Of a DNA stretch of 64,000 nt, positions 7,827 to 14,943 are shown piece after piece. A model generated the notes under the pieces. That model did not search any database and was not told the DNA's origin. It saw nothing but the letters and a program-made list of their open reading frames with translations. The translations under genes and the position numbers were made by a program. The stretch is from the NCBI GenBank assembly GCA_035527715.1, contig DATKZY010000175.1, positions 1 through 64,000 on the forward strand. Direction: 5' to 3'. The stretch is from DSUN01 sp035527715. GTDB taxonomy: Bacteria > Planctomycetota > PUPC01 > DSUN01. Numbering within the stretch: position 1 is the stretch's first letter; each line of letters opens with the position of its first letter.

Positions 7827-8960
7827 ATGGCAACGGGGGACGGCCTGCGGCGGCGGGTCAGCCGGTTCCTGGCGTCGCGCGCGGGCATCATCCTGGTGGG
7901 GCTGTTCATCGGCGTGGTGGCGCCGCTGCTCCAGAGCGCGGGCAATCCGCCGAACATGGGCATCTGCGTGGCGTGCTTCGAGCGCGACACGGCGGGCGCG
8001 CTGGGCCTGCACCGCGCCGCGGTGGTGCAGTATCTGCGGCCCGAGATCATCGGCTTCGTCCTGGGCGCGCTGGTCTCGGCGCTGCTGTTCCGCGAGTTCA
8101 AGCCGCGGGGCGGCTCGGCCCCCATCGCGCGCTTCCTGCTCGGCGTGTTCGCGGCGATCGGGGCGCTGGCGTTTCTCGGCTGCCCGTGGCGGGCGCTGCT
8201 GCGCCTGGCGGGCGGCGACGGCAACGCGCTGGTTGGCCTCGCGGGGCTTCTGGTCGGCGTGTGCCTGGGCGCGGTGTTCCTCAAGCGCGGCTACACCCTC
8301 GGGCGCTCGAGCCCGGCCACGCCGCTCAGCGGCCTGATCCTGCCGGCCGTGATGCTGCTGTTCCTGGGCCTCGTGGCGATGAAGGTATCGTTCGGCAAGG
8401 ACGGCGCGCTCTTCTTCAGCGAGAAGGGGCCGGGGGCCATGCACGCCCCGCTCCTCGTGTCGCTGGCCGCCGGGCTGGGCATCGGCATTCTCGCCCAGCG
8501 GAGTCGATTCTGCACGATGGGAGCGATTCGCGACGCCGTGCTCATCCGCGACGTGCATCTCCTGAGCGGCGTGGTCGCTCTCATCGTGGCAGCTTTCGCC
8601 ACCAACCTCGCCCTTGGCCAGTTCCGCACCGGCTTCGCCGCCATGCCCATCTCGCACTCGAACCACGCGTGGAACTTCCTGGGCATGGTGCTGGCGGGTC
8701 TGGCGTTCGCGCTGGCCGGCGGCTGCCCGGGGCGTCAGCTCTTCCTGTCGGGCGAGGGCGACGGCGATGCGGCGGTGTTCGTGTGCGGGATGATCGTGGG
8801 GGCGGCCTTCGCCCACAACTTCTTCCTCGCCGGCGCGCCCGATGCGATGGTGGACGGTGTGCTCAAGCTGGGCGGCCCGGGCTACTACGGGCAGATCGCC
8901 GTCGTGGCCGGCCTGGCCTTCTGCTCCCTCCTCGGCCTCACCGCCCGACGGAGAGCTTAG
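7827..8960 (+). CDS. yedE: YedE-family putative selenium/sulfur transporter
   Basis: A 377-residue inner-membrane protein with about 9-10 hydrophobic segments. It belongs to the YeeE/YedE family: conserved cysteine-glycine motifs lie near MGICVACFERD, AFLGCPWRALLRL, RSRFCTMGAIRD and AGGCPGRQLF. YeeE homologues import thiosulfate. YedE versions beside TusA-like and DUF3343 genes are linked to selenium metabolism. AAGGAG lies 9 bases before the ATG at 7827, which is preferred to an in-frame ATG inside the foldback element at 7788. It is followed by tusA-like and DUF3343 genes, the standard neighbourhood. Confidence 0.85.
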   Translation: MATGDGLRRRVSRFLASRAGIILVGLFIGVVAPLLQSAGNPPNMGICVACFERDTAGALGLHRAAVVQYLRPEIIGFVLGALVSALLFREFKPRGGSAPIARFLLGVFAAIGALAFLGCPWRALLRLAGGDGNALVGLAGLLVGVCLGAVFLKRGYTLGRSSPATPLSGLILPAVMLLFLGLVAMKVSFGKDGALFFSEKGPGAMHAPLLVSLAAGLGIGILAQRSRFCTMGAIRDAVLIRDVHLLSGVVALIVAAFATNLALGQFRTGFAAMPISHSNHAWNFLGMVLAGLAFALAGGCPGRQLFLSGEGDGDAAVFVCGMIVGAAFAHNFFLAGAPDAMVDGVLKLGGPGYYGQIAVVAGLAFCSLLGLTARRRA

Positions 8961-8995
8961 GCGCTTTTGCCGTGATTCGTGAGCGCTTCACGCAC

Positions 8996-9072
8996 AGGGG
9001 ATGAATGGAGGAATGGATGGGTGGATGGGTGTCAGACAATCATCCATTCATCCACCCATCCAATCATCCCCT
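8996..9072. repeat. Imperfect foldback of GGATG-type short repeats
   Basis: AGGGGATGA at 8996 and TCATCCCCT ending at 9072 are inverted ends. Between them are runs of GGATGGGTGGATG and their complement. The same GGATGGGTGGATG run appears at 24512-24540, where it carries the start codon of the radical SAM gene. Confidence 0.6.
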
Positions 9073-9110
9073 CTGGCTGCGGCTCAAGGCCGCGTTAGGA
9101 GAACGAACCC

Positions 9111-9329
9111 ATGGCCGATAGAGTCGTAGACGCCCGCGGCCTGTCGTGCCCCGAGCCCGTGCTGCTCGCCAAGCAGGCCATCGAGGCCATCGCCAGCGGC
9201 ACGGTCGAGGTGCTGGTCGAGACGACGACCTCGCGCGACAACGTGACGCGGATGGCGAAGCACCTCGGCTGCTCCGTGACCGCCGAAGAGGCCGGCGGCG
9301 AGTTCCGCCTGACGATCAAGAAGGGCTAG
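9111..9329 (+). CDS. TusA/YedF-like sulfur- or selenium-carrier protein
   Basis: A 72-residue TusA-family protein. The signature DARGLSCPEPVLLAKQAI begins at residue 5 and holds the catalytic Cys-Pro pair (C11-P12) that carries a persulfide or selenide. The rest (VLVETTTSRDNVTRMAKHLG) is typical. TusA homologues hand sulfur between proteins. The YedF type beside YedE is tied to selenium handling. TAGGAGA precedes the ATG by 8 bases. It lies between yedE and the DUF3343 gene and is separated from the latter by three bases. Confidence 0.88.
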   Translation: MADRVVDARGLSCPEPVLLAKQAIEAIASGTVEVLVETTTSRDNVTRMAKHLGCSVTAEEAGGEFRLTIKKG

Positions 9330-9332
9330 CCC

Positions 9333-9557
9333 GTGGCTCGCGGAGTCGTGCTGTTTCACACCATCCACGACCTCTTCCGCCTCGAGGCCGAGCTGAAGAA
9401 GCTCGGCGTGGCCACGAAGGCGATCCCGACGCCGCGCGAGCTGAGCTCCGACTGCGGCAGCGCCCTCGCCTTCGACCCCGCACACCTCGACACCGTGCGC
9501 GGCGCCGTCGCAGCCCTGAAGCTGGAGATTGAGGGCATCAGGCAGATTGACTACTGA
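9333..9557 (+). CDS. DUF3343 protein of the YedE/YedF cluster
   Basis: A 74-residue protein starting at GTG, matching the DUF3343 family: FHTIHDLFRLEAELKKLG, then IPTPRELSSDCGSAL with a conserved cysteine, and a short C-terminal domain. DUF3343 proteins are frequent companions of YedE and TusA-like genes and are thought to act in sulfur/selenium transfer. The biochemistry is not established. It starts three bases after the tusA-like stop, indicating translational coupling. Confidence 0.82.
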   Translation: MARGVVLFHTIHDLFRLEAELKKLGVATKAIPTPRELSSDCGSALAFDPAHLDTVRGAVAALKLEIEGIRQIDY

Positions 9558-9571
9558 AAGGAGTGTATTCC

Positions 9572-9603
9572 CCCTCCCGAAGGTTCCAATACCTTCGGGA
9601 GGG
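9572..9603 (+). terminator. Terminator-like hairpin after the yedE cluster
   Basis: A perfect 13-bp stem (CCCTCCCGAAGGT with ACCTTCGGGAGGG) and a 6-base loop lie 15 bases after the DUF3343 stop. No T-run follows, so it may be a termination or mRNA-stabilising hairpin. Confidence 0.55.
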
Positions 9604-9804
9604 TAACCCCCGGCCCCCGCCGGGCACGCAGGGCGCGCTGCCCGAGGCATCGCCGCCACCGAAGGCCGAGGCCGTGAAATAGCTCCCCCGCGCCGGCCCT
9701 AGCCGGCGGCGGTTGCCTGAGCAACGCGCTCGATTCGCACGGGGCGAGAATGTGTGGTCTGGTGAGATTCAGTCCGTCCGCCGCAACGCCTGTGACGCAC
9801 CTCG

Positions 9805-9921
9805 AAAGGGGGTGAGAGCCGTGGCTGAGAGCGCAGCCGTCTCCCTGCTCAAGGTCGTTCATTGGGCAACGTGAAGCCCGAGCCGCTGAGTAGCGGCAGT
9901 GAGGACGCACGTGCTGCGTCC
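9805..9921 (+). promoter_or_regulatory. Structured mRNA leader B (uORF plus two hairpins)
   Basis: Homologous to leader A at 5901-6011. It has the same AAAGGGGGTGAGAGCC ribosome site, a short uORF (9821-9874), hairpin 1 (9882-9887/9892-9897) and an identical hairpin 2 (9903-9909/9915-9921). It ends 45 bases before the DUF3034 gene start. The rest of the 9604-9966 gap shows nothing else I can support, and I found no clear promoter. Confidence 0.5.
9821..9874 (+). CDS. Leader peptide B (17 residues), upstream of the DUF3034 gene
   Basis: GTG-started frame encoding MAESAAVSLLKVVHWAT. It shares with leader peptide A the ribosome site, the first two codons and the Ala-Thr-stop ending. The middle differs in both sequence and length, so conservation of the peptide as such is weak. 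A cis-regulatory uORF is the best reading. Confidence 0.5.
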   Translation: MAESAAVSLLKVVHWAT

Positions 9922-9966
9922 TTCCCATCACGCAGGACCAGATGGAACGTCAAAAGAGGGGACATC

Positions 9967-10899
9967 ATGCGTAAGGCACGATCGTTGCTCTTGGCCGCGG
10001 TGCTCGCGGCGGCCTCTGTGACGCTGGCGGGCGAGGGGCCGGCGGCGGAGGCGAAGAAGGCAGCCCCGCCCCCGATCCCGCTTCACACGATCGAGGGCAC
10101 GAGCGGCGTGTTCATCACCCCGACGGCCTACTTCGCCAACCTGCCCGAGGACGGCGGCATATGGGGCAAGCCCAGCTTTGCTTTCTCCGCCGTCAAGTTG
10201 GGCGAGAAGAACCTCCTTGCCACAACCGTGACAACCAATCTCTTCAAGCGCGTCGAGTTCGGCTACTCGTTCATGCGGCTCCACCTGGGCGACTGGGCCC
10301 ACGACGTGCGGGCCGCTACCACACTCCGCCCCCAGAACCATGTCGAGATGCACACCCTGAGCGCCCGCTACATGCTCGTCCGCGAGGGCGAGTGGGGCAA
10401 GGCCTGGGTGCCCGCCATCACCGCCGGCCTCAGTTGGAAGCACAACGACTCGATCATGGACATCAACCGCGATCTCGCGGGCACGTGCAAGCTGATCGGG
10501 GTGAGAGACGACGACGGCTTCGACTTCACCCTGACGGCGAGCAAGATGATCACCGGGGTTCTGCCCAATCCGCTCATCCTGTCGGCCGGCCTGCGCAGCA
10601 CCGAGGCGGCCCAGATCGGCCTCCTCGGCTTCACCCACGACCGCGATATCGTGTTCGAGGGCAGCGCCGTCTACTTCCTCACCAGCCGCGTCCTCCTGGC
10701 CGCCGAGTATCGGCAGAAGCCCGACAACCTGAAGCGGATCCCCGGACTCGTGGGCAATGAGGACGACTGGTGGACGCTCGCCGCCGCCTACATCGTCAAC
10801 GACCACTGCACAGCGGCTCTCGGCTACGGCCATTTCGGAACCATTCTCAACCACGACGAGAACGCCTCCTGGGCGCTTCAGCTCAAGTGGGAATTCTAG
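9967..10899 (+). CDS. DUF3034-family outer membrane barrel protein
   Basis: A 310-residue protein with a clear signal peptide (MRKARSLLLAAVLAAASVTLA, cleaved before GEGPA). It is followed by strands typical of a small barrel and a C-terminal phenylalanine (LQLKWEF). Its pattern (SGVFITPTAYFANLP, VEFGYSFMRLHLGD, RVLLAAEYRQKPDNL) fits DUF3034, a family of predicted outer-membrane proteins without known function. The start is set at 9967 by AGAGGGG and the signal peptide. It is ten bases upstream of the double-cubane reductase gene and downstream of leader B. Confidence 0.75.
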   Translation: MRKARSLLLAAVLAAASVTLAGEGPAAEAKKAAPPPIPLHTIEGTSGVFITPTAYFANLPEDGGIWGKPSFAFSAVKLGEKNLLATTVTTNLFKRVEFGYSFMRLHLGDWAHDVRAATTLRPQNHVEMHTLSARYMLVREGEWGKAWVPAITAGLSWKHNDSIMDINRDLAGTCKLIGVRDDDGFDFTLTASKMITGVLPNPLILSAGLRSTEAAQIGLLGFTHDRDIVFEGSAVYFLTSRVLLAAEYRQKPDNLKRIPGLVGNEDDWWTLAAAYIVNDHCTAALGYGHFGTILNHDENASWALQLKWEF

Positions 10900-10908
10900 G
10901 AGTCCCTG

Positions 10909-12189
10909 ATGGCAGCGAAAGACTACACCACCATGTGGGAGAGTCTGGGCCTGAACCTCGAGGCCCACAACGGTCTCTTGCAGGTGCTCGGCCAGGCCTA
11001 CGGCGACATCTTCCTCACGCAGAAGAGCCGCCCCAAGGGCATGCAGTACCTCGACTTCGTCCTCTCGGAAATCCACGGCCTGCGCGTCGAGGAGCTTCTG
11101 AAGGCGAAGGCCGAGGGACGCAAGGTGATCGGCACCTTCTGCCTCTACGTGCCCGAGGAGCTTATCCTCGCGGTGGACGGCGTGTGCGTGGGCCTGTGCG
11201 CCGGCGCCAGCGTGGGCACCGAGCAGGCCGAGCGGTACCTGCCCCGCAACACGTGCGCCCTCATCAAGTCGTTCTTCGGCTTCAAGCTCGCCGGCCTTTG
11301 CCCCTACACCGAGTCGTGCGACCTGGTGATCGGCGAGACGACCTGCGACGGCAAGAAGAAGGCCTACGAGATCTTCGGCGAGTTCAAGGACACGTTCGTC
11401 CTCGAGGTGCCGCACATGAAGGGCCCCGAGGACAAGCGGCTGTGGCTCGCCGAGCTGAAGCGCCTGGCCGCCAAGATCGAAGAGGTCTGCGGCCGCGCGA
11501 TCGCCGCCGAGGGCCTCAAGCGGGGCATCCGCACCGTCAACGCCAAGCGCGCGGCGCTCCAGCGCCTGGCGCGCCTGCGGCGGGCGCGGCCCGCGCCCAT
11601 CTCGGGCCTCGACGCGCTGCTCATCAACCAGGTGGCCTTCTACGACGATCCGCCGCGCTTCACGGCACAGGTCAACGCGATCTGCGACGAGCTCGAGGCG
11701 CGGATCGCGAAGGGCGAGGGCGTGGCCCCCGCCGACGCCCAGCGAATCCTCGTCGCCGGCTGCCCCATGGCCGCGCCCAACTGGAAGGTCCCCGCCGTCG
11801 TCGAGCAGGCCGGCGCCGTCATCGTCGGCGAGGAATCCTGCGTCGGCGAACGCGGCACCCGCAACCTCGTCGCCGAGGACGGCGAGACGGTGGACGAAAT
11901 GCTCGCCGCCATCGCCGACCGCTATCTGAACATTGACTGCGCCTGCTTCACCCCCAACACCGAGCGCCTCGACCACGTCGTCGAGATGGCCCGCGACCTC
12001 CAGGCCGACGGCGTCGTCCACTACGCGCTGCTGTTCTGCACGCCGTACCTCATGGAGGCCCGCGGCGTGCGCCAGCGGGCGCGCGACGAGGGAATCCCCA
12101 TGCTCGAGGTCGAGACCGACTACAGCATGGAGGACATGGGCCAGCTTGCGACCCGGGTGCAGGCGTTCCTCGAAGTCCTTCGCGGCTGA
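10909..12189 (+). CDS. Double-cubane-cluster anaerobic reductase (HgdB-like)
   Basis: A 426-residue cytoplasmic protein of the 2-hydroxyacyl-CoA dehydratase subunit family. The cysteine motifs KLAGLCPYTESCDLV, GETTCDGKKKAYE and GEESCVGERG, plus NIDCACF near the C terminus, match the cluster ligands of double-cubane proteins. These use ATP-driven electron injection for low-potential reductions such as acetylene or azide. The natural substrate is unknown. A partner ATPase activator is expected elsewhere, since none lies nearby. TAGGAG precedes the ATG. The gene forms a unit with the DUF3034 gene and ends at a strong terminator. Confidence 0.82.
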   Translation: MAAKDYTTMWESLGLNLEAHNGLLQVLGQAYGDIFLTQKSRPKGMQYLDFVLSEIHGLRVEELLKAKAEGRKVIGTFCLYVPEELILAVDGVCVGLCAGASVGTEQAERYLPRNTCALIKSFFGFKLAGLCPYTESCDLVIGETTCDGKKKAYEIFGEFKDTFVLEVPHMKGPEDKRLWLAELKRLAAKIEEVCGRAIAAEGLKRGIRTVNAKRAALQRLARLRRARPAPISGLDALLINQVAFYDDPPRFTAQVNAICDELEARIAKGEGVAPADAQRILVAGCPMAAPNWKVPAVVEQAGAVIVGEESCVGERGTRNLVAEDGETVDEMLAAIADRYLNIDCACFTPNTERLDHVVEMARDLQADGVVHYALLFCTPYLMEARGVRQRARDEGIPMLEVETDYSMEDMGQLATRVQAFLEVLRG

Positions 12190-12202
12190 AGGAGAAGTCT
12201 GG

Positions 12203-12256
12203 CAAAGGGGGTATTCTGCTTCTCCGCCAAGGCGAAGCAGAATATCCCCTCTTTTG
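12203..12256 (+). terminator. Rho-independent-type terminator
   Basis: A long stem (GGGGGTATTCTGCTTC against GAAGCAGAATATCCCC) with a GCCAAGGC tip starts 14 bases after the reductase stop. It ends in CTCTTTT. Confidence 0.8.
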
Positions 12257-12280
12257 CGTCATAGTTTCATAAAGTCGAGC

Positions 12281-12308
12281 TTGACATTTGATTTATTGAT
12301 GATATAAT
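12281..12308 (+). promoter_or_regulatory. Consensus promoter for the DUF2089 operon
   Basis: TTGACA (12281-12286), 16 bp, TATAAT (12303-12308): both boxes are perfect consensus. The surrounding 60 bases are unusually AT-rich for this genome. The gene start is 36 bases downstream. Confidence 0.85.
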
Positions 12309-12343
12309 TCAGCCGGACTTAGCATAAGTGAAAGGTCGAGACG

Positions 12344-12649
12344 ATGTCCAGCGGGGACGAGCATACGTGGACCAACCTGTTGAGCGATGAGGACATGGCG
12401 TTCGTCAAGCGTTTCGTCCTCGCCTCGGGTTCGCTCAAGGAGCTGGCCGCGGCCTACGGGATCTCGTATCCGACGGTTCGCCTGCGCCTCGACCGCCTGA
12501 TCGAGAAGATCAGGATCCTCGACAGCCACGAGATCAGGAGCGATTTCGAGCGGCACCTGCGGGTGCTCTTCGGCGAGGGCAAGCTGGACATGGCCACTCT
12601 GAAGCTCCTGCTCGCCGCTCACCAGAAGGAGCTGGGAGAAACCCCGTGA
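12344..12649 (+). CDS. DUF2089-family helix-turn-helix regulator
   Basis: A 101-residue protein matching the DUF2089 family. An N-terminal LLSDEDMAFVKRFVLASGSLKELAA leads into a helix-turn-helix (YGISYPTVRLRLDRLIEKI, residues ~39-57), resembling sigma-factor region 4. A short C-terminal helical part follows. It probably binds DNA to regulate its own operon. AAAGGTCGAG precedes the ATG. Its stop overlaps the next start (GTGA), so the membrane protein downstream is translated with it. This pairing suggests a regulator with an envelope-sensing partner; that role is inferred. Confidence 0.75.
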   Translation: MSSGDEHTWTNLLSDEDMAFVKRFVLASGSLKELAAAYGISYPTVRLRLDRLIEKIRILDSHEIRSDFERHLRVLFGEGKLDMATLKLLLAAHQKELGETP

Positions 12650-13533
12650 AGAAACTCGCCATCGCTCTGTGCGCCATCGCGTGCGCGACCGCGGCCCTGG
12701 CCGAACACGTCCTGCGCGAGTACTCGTGGGAGAAGGTGATGGCCGATGGCGCGCCCAAGGGGGCGCAGGTCGTGTCCGACGGGCCGGGAGGGGCCCACGA
12801 CCGGCTCAAGGTCGAGAACCCCTCGCCCCAGCCGCTCACCGTCGCCGTGCTGACGATCGAGAACCCCCCCATCACCCGCGCGACCTACGCCCTCGCGGGC
12901 CTCGTCCGCCACGAAGGGGTCGAGGGGAAGGCCTACCTTGAGATGTGGAACCACTTCCCCGGCGGGGCCGCCGTCTTCTCCAGGACTCTGGCCGAGGCTG
13001 GCCCGATGCGGCACCTCGAGGGCACGGCGGCCTGGCGCCCCTTCGCCCTGCCGTTCCACAGCAAGGAGGGCGTCCCGCCGCCCGAGAAGCTCGTCATCAA
13101 CGTCGTCCTCCCGGCGCGGGGCACGGTGTACCTCGGGCGGCTGCGGCTGGCGCAGTACCGCGAGGGCGAAGACCCCATTGCCGTCGCGGCGCACAGCCGC
13201 GGCTGGTGGGGCGAGCGGATGGGCGGGATCATCGGCGGCGGCCTGGGCGCGCTCATCGGCTGCCTCGGGGGCCTCGTGGGCCTGCTCGCGGGCAGGGGCA
13301 AGGCACGTCGCCTCGTGCTCGCCGTGATGGGTGCGCTGATCGCCCTTGGAGTGGCCATGGCAGCGGTCGGCGTCGTCGCCGTCGCGACGGGGCAGCCCTA
13401 CGCCGTCTACTACCCCCTCCTCCTCGCCGGCGGCCTGAGCGCCATCCTCCCCGCGGCCCTGCTGCCGAAAATCCGCAAGCGCTACGAGGAACTGGAGTTG
13501 CGGAAAATCCAGGCCGCCGACGCCCGCGCCTGA
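12646..13533 (+). CDS. Exported membrane protein coupled to the DUF2089 regulator
   Basis: I do not recognise a named family. The 295-residue protein has a signal peptide (MKKLAIALCAIACATAALA) and an extracytoplasmic beta-rich domain (~20-180) that looks like a carbohydrate-binding jellyroll (KAYLEMWNHFPGG, RPFALPFHS). Three hydrophobic segments follow: a glycine-rich one near 190-210, then ~220-245 and ~250-270. A basic tail ends the protein. The GTG start overlaps the DUF2089 stop by three bases, giving tight coupling. It may sense or report on envelope state for the regulator; this is speculative. Confidence 0.65.
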   Translation: MKKLAIALCAIACATAALAEHVLREYSWEKVMADGAPKGAQVVSDGPGGAHDRLKVENPSPQPLTVAVLTIENPPITRATYALAGLVRHEGVEGKAYLEMWNHFPGGAAVFSRTLAEAGPMRHLEGTAAWRPFALPFHSKEGVPPPEKLVINVVLPARGTVYLGRLRLAQYREGEDPIAVAAHSRGWWGERMGGIIGGGLGALIGCLGGLVGLLAGRGKARRLVLAVMGALIALGVAMAAVGVVAVATGQPYAVYYPLLLAGGLSAILPAALLPKIRKRYEELELRKIQAADARA

Positions 13534-13568
13534 CACGCCGGCAGATCGTCGTTCCTCGGCGTTCCGCC

Positions 13569-13680
13569 CATTGTGGGTCACGCCTCGGGTGACCTGGAAT
13601 GGGCAGAACCCCGAGAATCGGCCATTCTCCCCATTCTGTCATTGTGGGTCACCTCTCCCCCACAGATCTGACCCACAATG
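13569..13680. repeat. CATTGTGGGTCA palindrome repeats
   Basis: CATTGTGGGTCA at 13640-13651 and its perfect complement at 13669-13680 form a 12-bp stem around 17 bases. A third copy of the left arm lies at 13569. They occupy the convergent gap between the membrane protein and the RraA-like gene and may act as a bidirectional stop. Confidence 0.65.
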
Positions 13681-13724
13681 CGCACAGCCCCGACGGCCCC
13701 AGCCTCGCGGCCGGCGGCGTCGCC

Positions 13725-14486
13725 TCACTTCACGCTCTCGTCGGGCGGGAGGCCGAGGCGCTCGTAGTGCTTGCGGCGGCCGGCCTTGTCGCCGTCCAGG
13801 ACCCCGCGAGCATACTGGGCGACCTCCTCCGCCACGCGGCGCGGCACGACGATCACGCCGTCGCCGTCCGCCACCACCACGTCGCCGGGGACGACCGTGA
13901 CCCCGCCGATCGCGACCGGGCGGTTCACCGACTCGACCTCGTTGCGGCCGGGCCGTATGCCGCGCCCAGGATGCCTGAAGTACAGCGGGACGCCCTCGGT
14001 CGCGATCTCATCGGTGTCGCGCGCCGTGGCGTTGGTGACGACGCCCACGCAGCCCTTCGCGACCCAGCCGAGGATGTTGTTCGAGCCGATGGTGCCGGCC
14101 TCGGCCCCCTCCGTGCCCTCGATGACGAGCACGGAGCCCTTGCGCAGGAGGGGCACGAAGGGCTCGGGCGAGAGCTGGCCGTACCACGCCCCCGCGGCGC
14201 GGGTGAACGCCTCGGGCTCGAGGCGCCCGATGGGCGGCTTGTTCGTCGGCACGTAGCGCGCGGTGACCGCGATGCCGACAATGCGATGCTTGAACTGCTT
14301 CGTGTCGCGCCAGAGGGGGCGGATGTCGGGCGCGACGAGCCCGATGTCCTGAAGCCCCGCCTTGTCCATCCCGTCGCACACGTCGGCCACGCGCAGGCCC
14401 GCGAAGAGCTCGAGGACCCGCTGGTCCTCCTCCTCGGTGTGGACGGGTGTGGCGATGAAGCTCTTTCCCGCGCGAAGCTCGTCCAT
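13725..14486 (-). CDS. RraA-family protein (aldolase-like)
   Basis: A 253-residue protein of the RraA / 4-hydroxy-4-methyl-2-oxoglutarate aldolase fold. The core is recognisable: VADVCDGMDKAG, then GSVLVIEGTEG, GSNNILGWVAKGCVGVVTN with the glycine-rich loop, and a late VVVADGDGVIVVPRR. Class II aldolases of this family use a metal held by an acidic motif in the DGDGV region. Other members regulate RNase E, so the reaction is not certain. GGAAAGGAG seven bases upstream fixes the ATG at 14486; a longer frame to 14555 would add a signal-like sequence but has no ribosome site. Confidence 0.75.
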   Translation of the reverse strand: MDELRAGKSFIATPVHTEEEDQRVLELFAGLRVADVCDGMDKAGLQDIGLVAPDIRPLWRDTKQFKHRIVGIAVTARYVPTNKPPIGRLEPEAFTRAAGAWYGQLSPEPFVPLLRKGSVLVIEGTEGAEAGTIGSNNILGWVAKGCVGVVTNATARDTDEIATEGVPLYFRHPGRGIRPGRNEVESVNRPVAIGGVTVVPGDVVVADGDGVIVVPRRVAEEVAQYARGVLDGDKAGRRKHYERLGLPPDESVK

Positions 14487-14612
14487 GGCATTCTCCTTTC
14501 CGCCCAAGTGTGTGGGCGCGGTGAGCGAGAGCACAAGCGCCGCGGCCACGCTCACATGTTAGGGTCTCGGGGCAGGCACCATCGGCTCTCCTTCACAGGC
14601 GCCGCGGAAAGA

Positions 14613-14943
14613 ATTCCACACTTGTACAACTGTGGAATCCTCCCGGGATGCGGGCAACTCCCCTTCATGCCCACGGCGGCGATGATTCCACAACTGTACA
14701 CCTGTAGAATCGCCCTGCGCCACGACCGATGCATCTCAGTATCCACGGTGGTGACAATTCCACACTTGTACAACTGTGGAATCCTGCACTCGCGCGGGCT
14801 ACAGGCCCAGTGCCTTCTGGACTTCGGGCCACGGGATGCATCTCAGTATCCACGGTGGTGACAACTCCACACTTGTACAACTGTGGAATCCTGCACTCGC
14901 GCGGGCTACAGGTCCAGTGCCTTCTGGACTTCGGGCCACGGGA
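14613..14943. repeat. TTGTACAA palindromes and a 107-bp tandem duplication
   Basis: Four copies of a 26-base near-palindrome, ATTCCACA-C-TTGTACAA-C-TGTGGAAT, lie at 14613, 14685, 14757 and 14864. Bases 14728-14834 and 14835-14941 are a tandem repeat of 107 bp with two visible differences. The unit contains one palindrome plus the last ~12 codons of the FAD oxidoreductase gene. The live gene end is in the second copy. Confidence 0.85.

Noticed and set aside
9111..12189. In-frame TGA selenocysteine codons in the selenium-linked genes
   Set aside because: All frames are complete without TGA read-through and the expected cysteines are encoded as cysteine.
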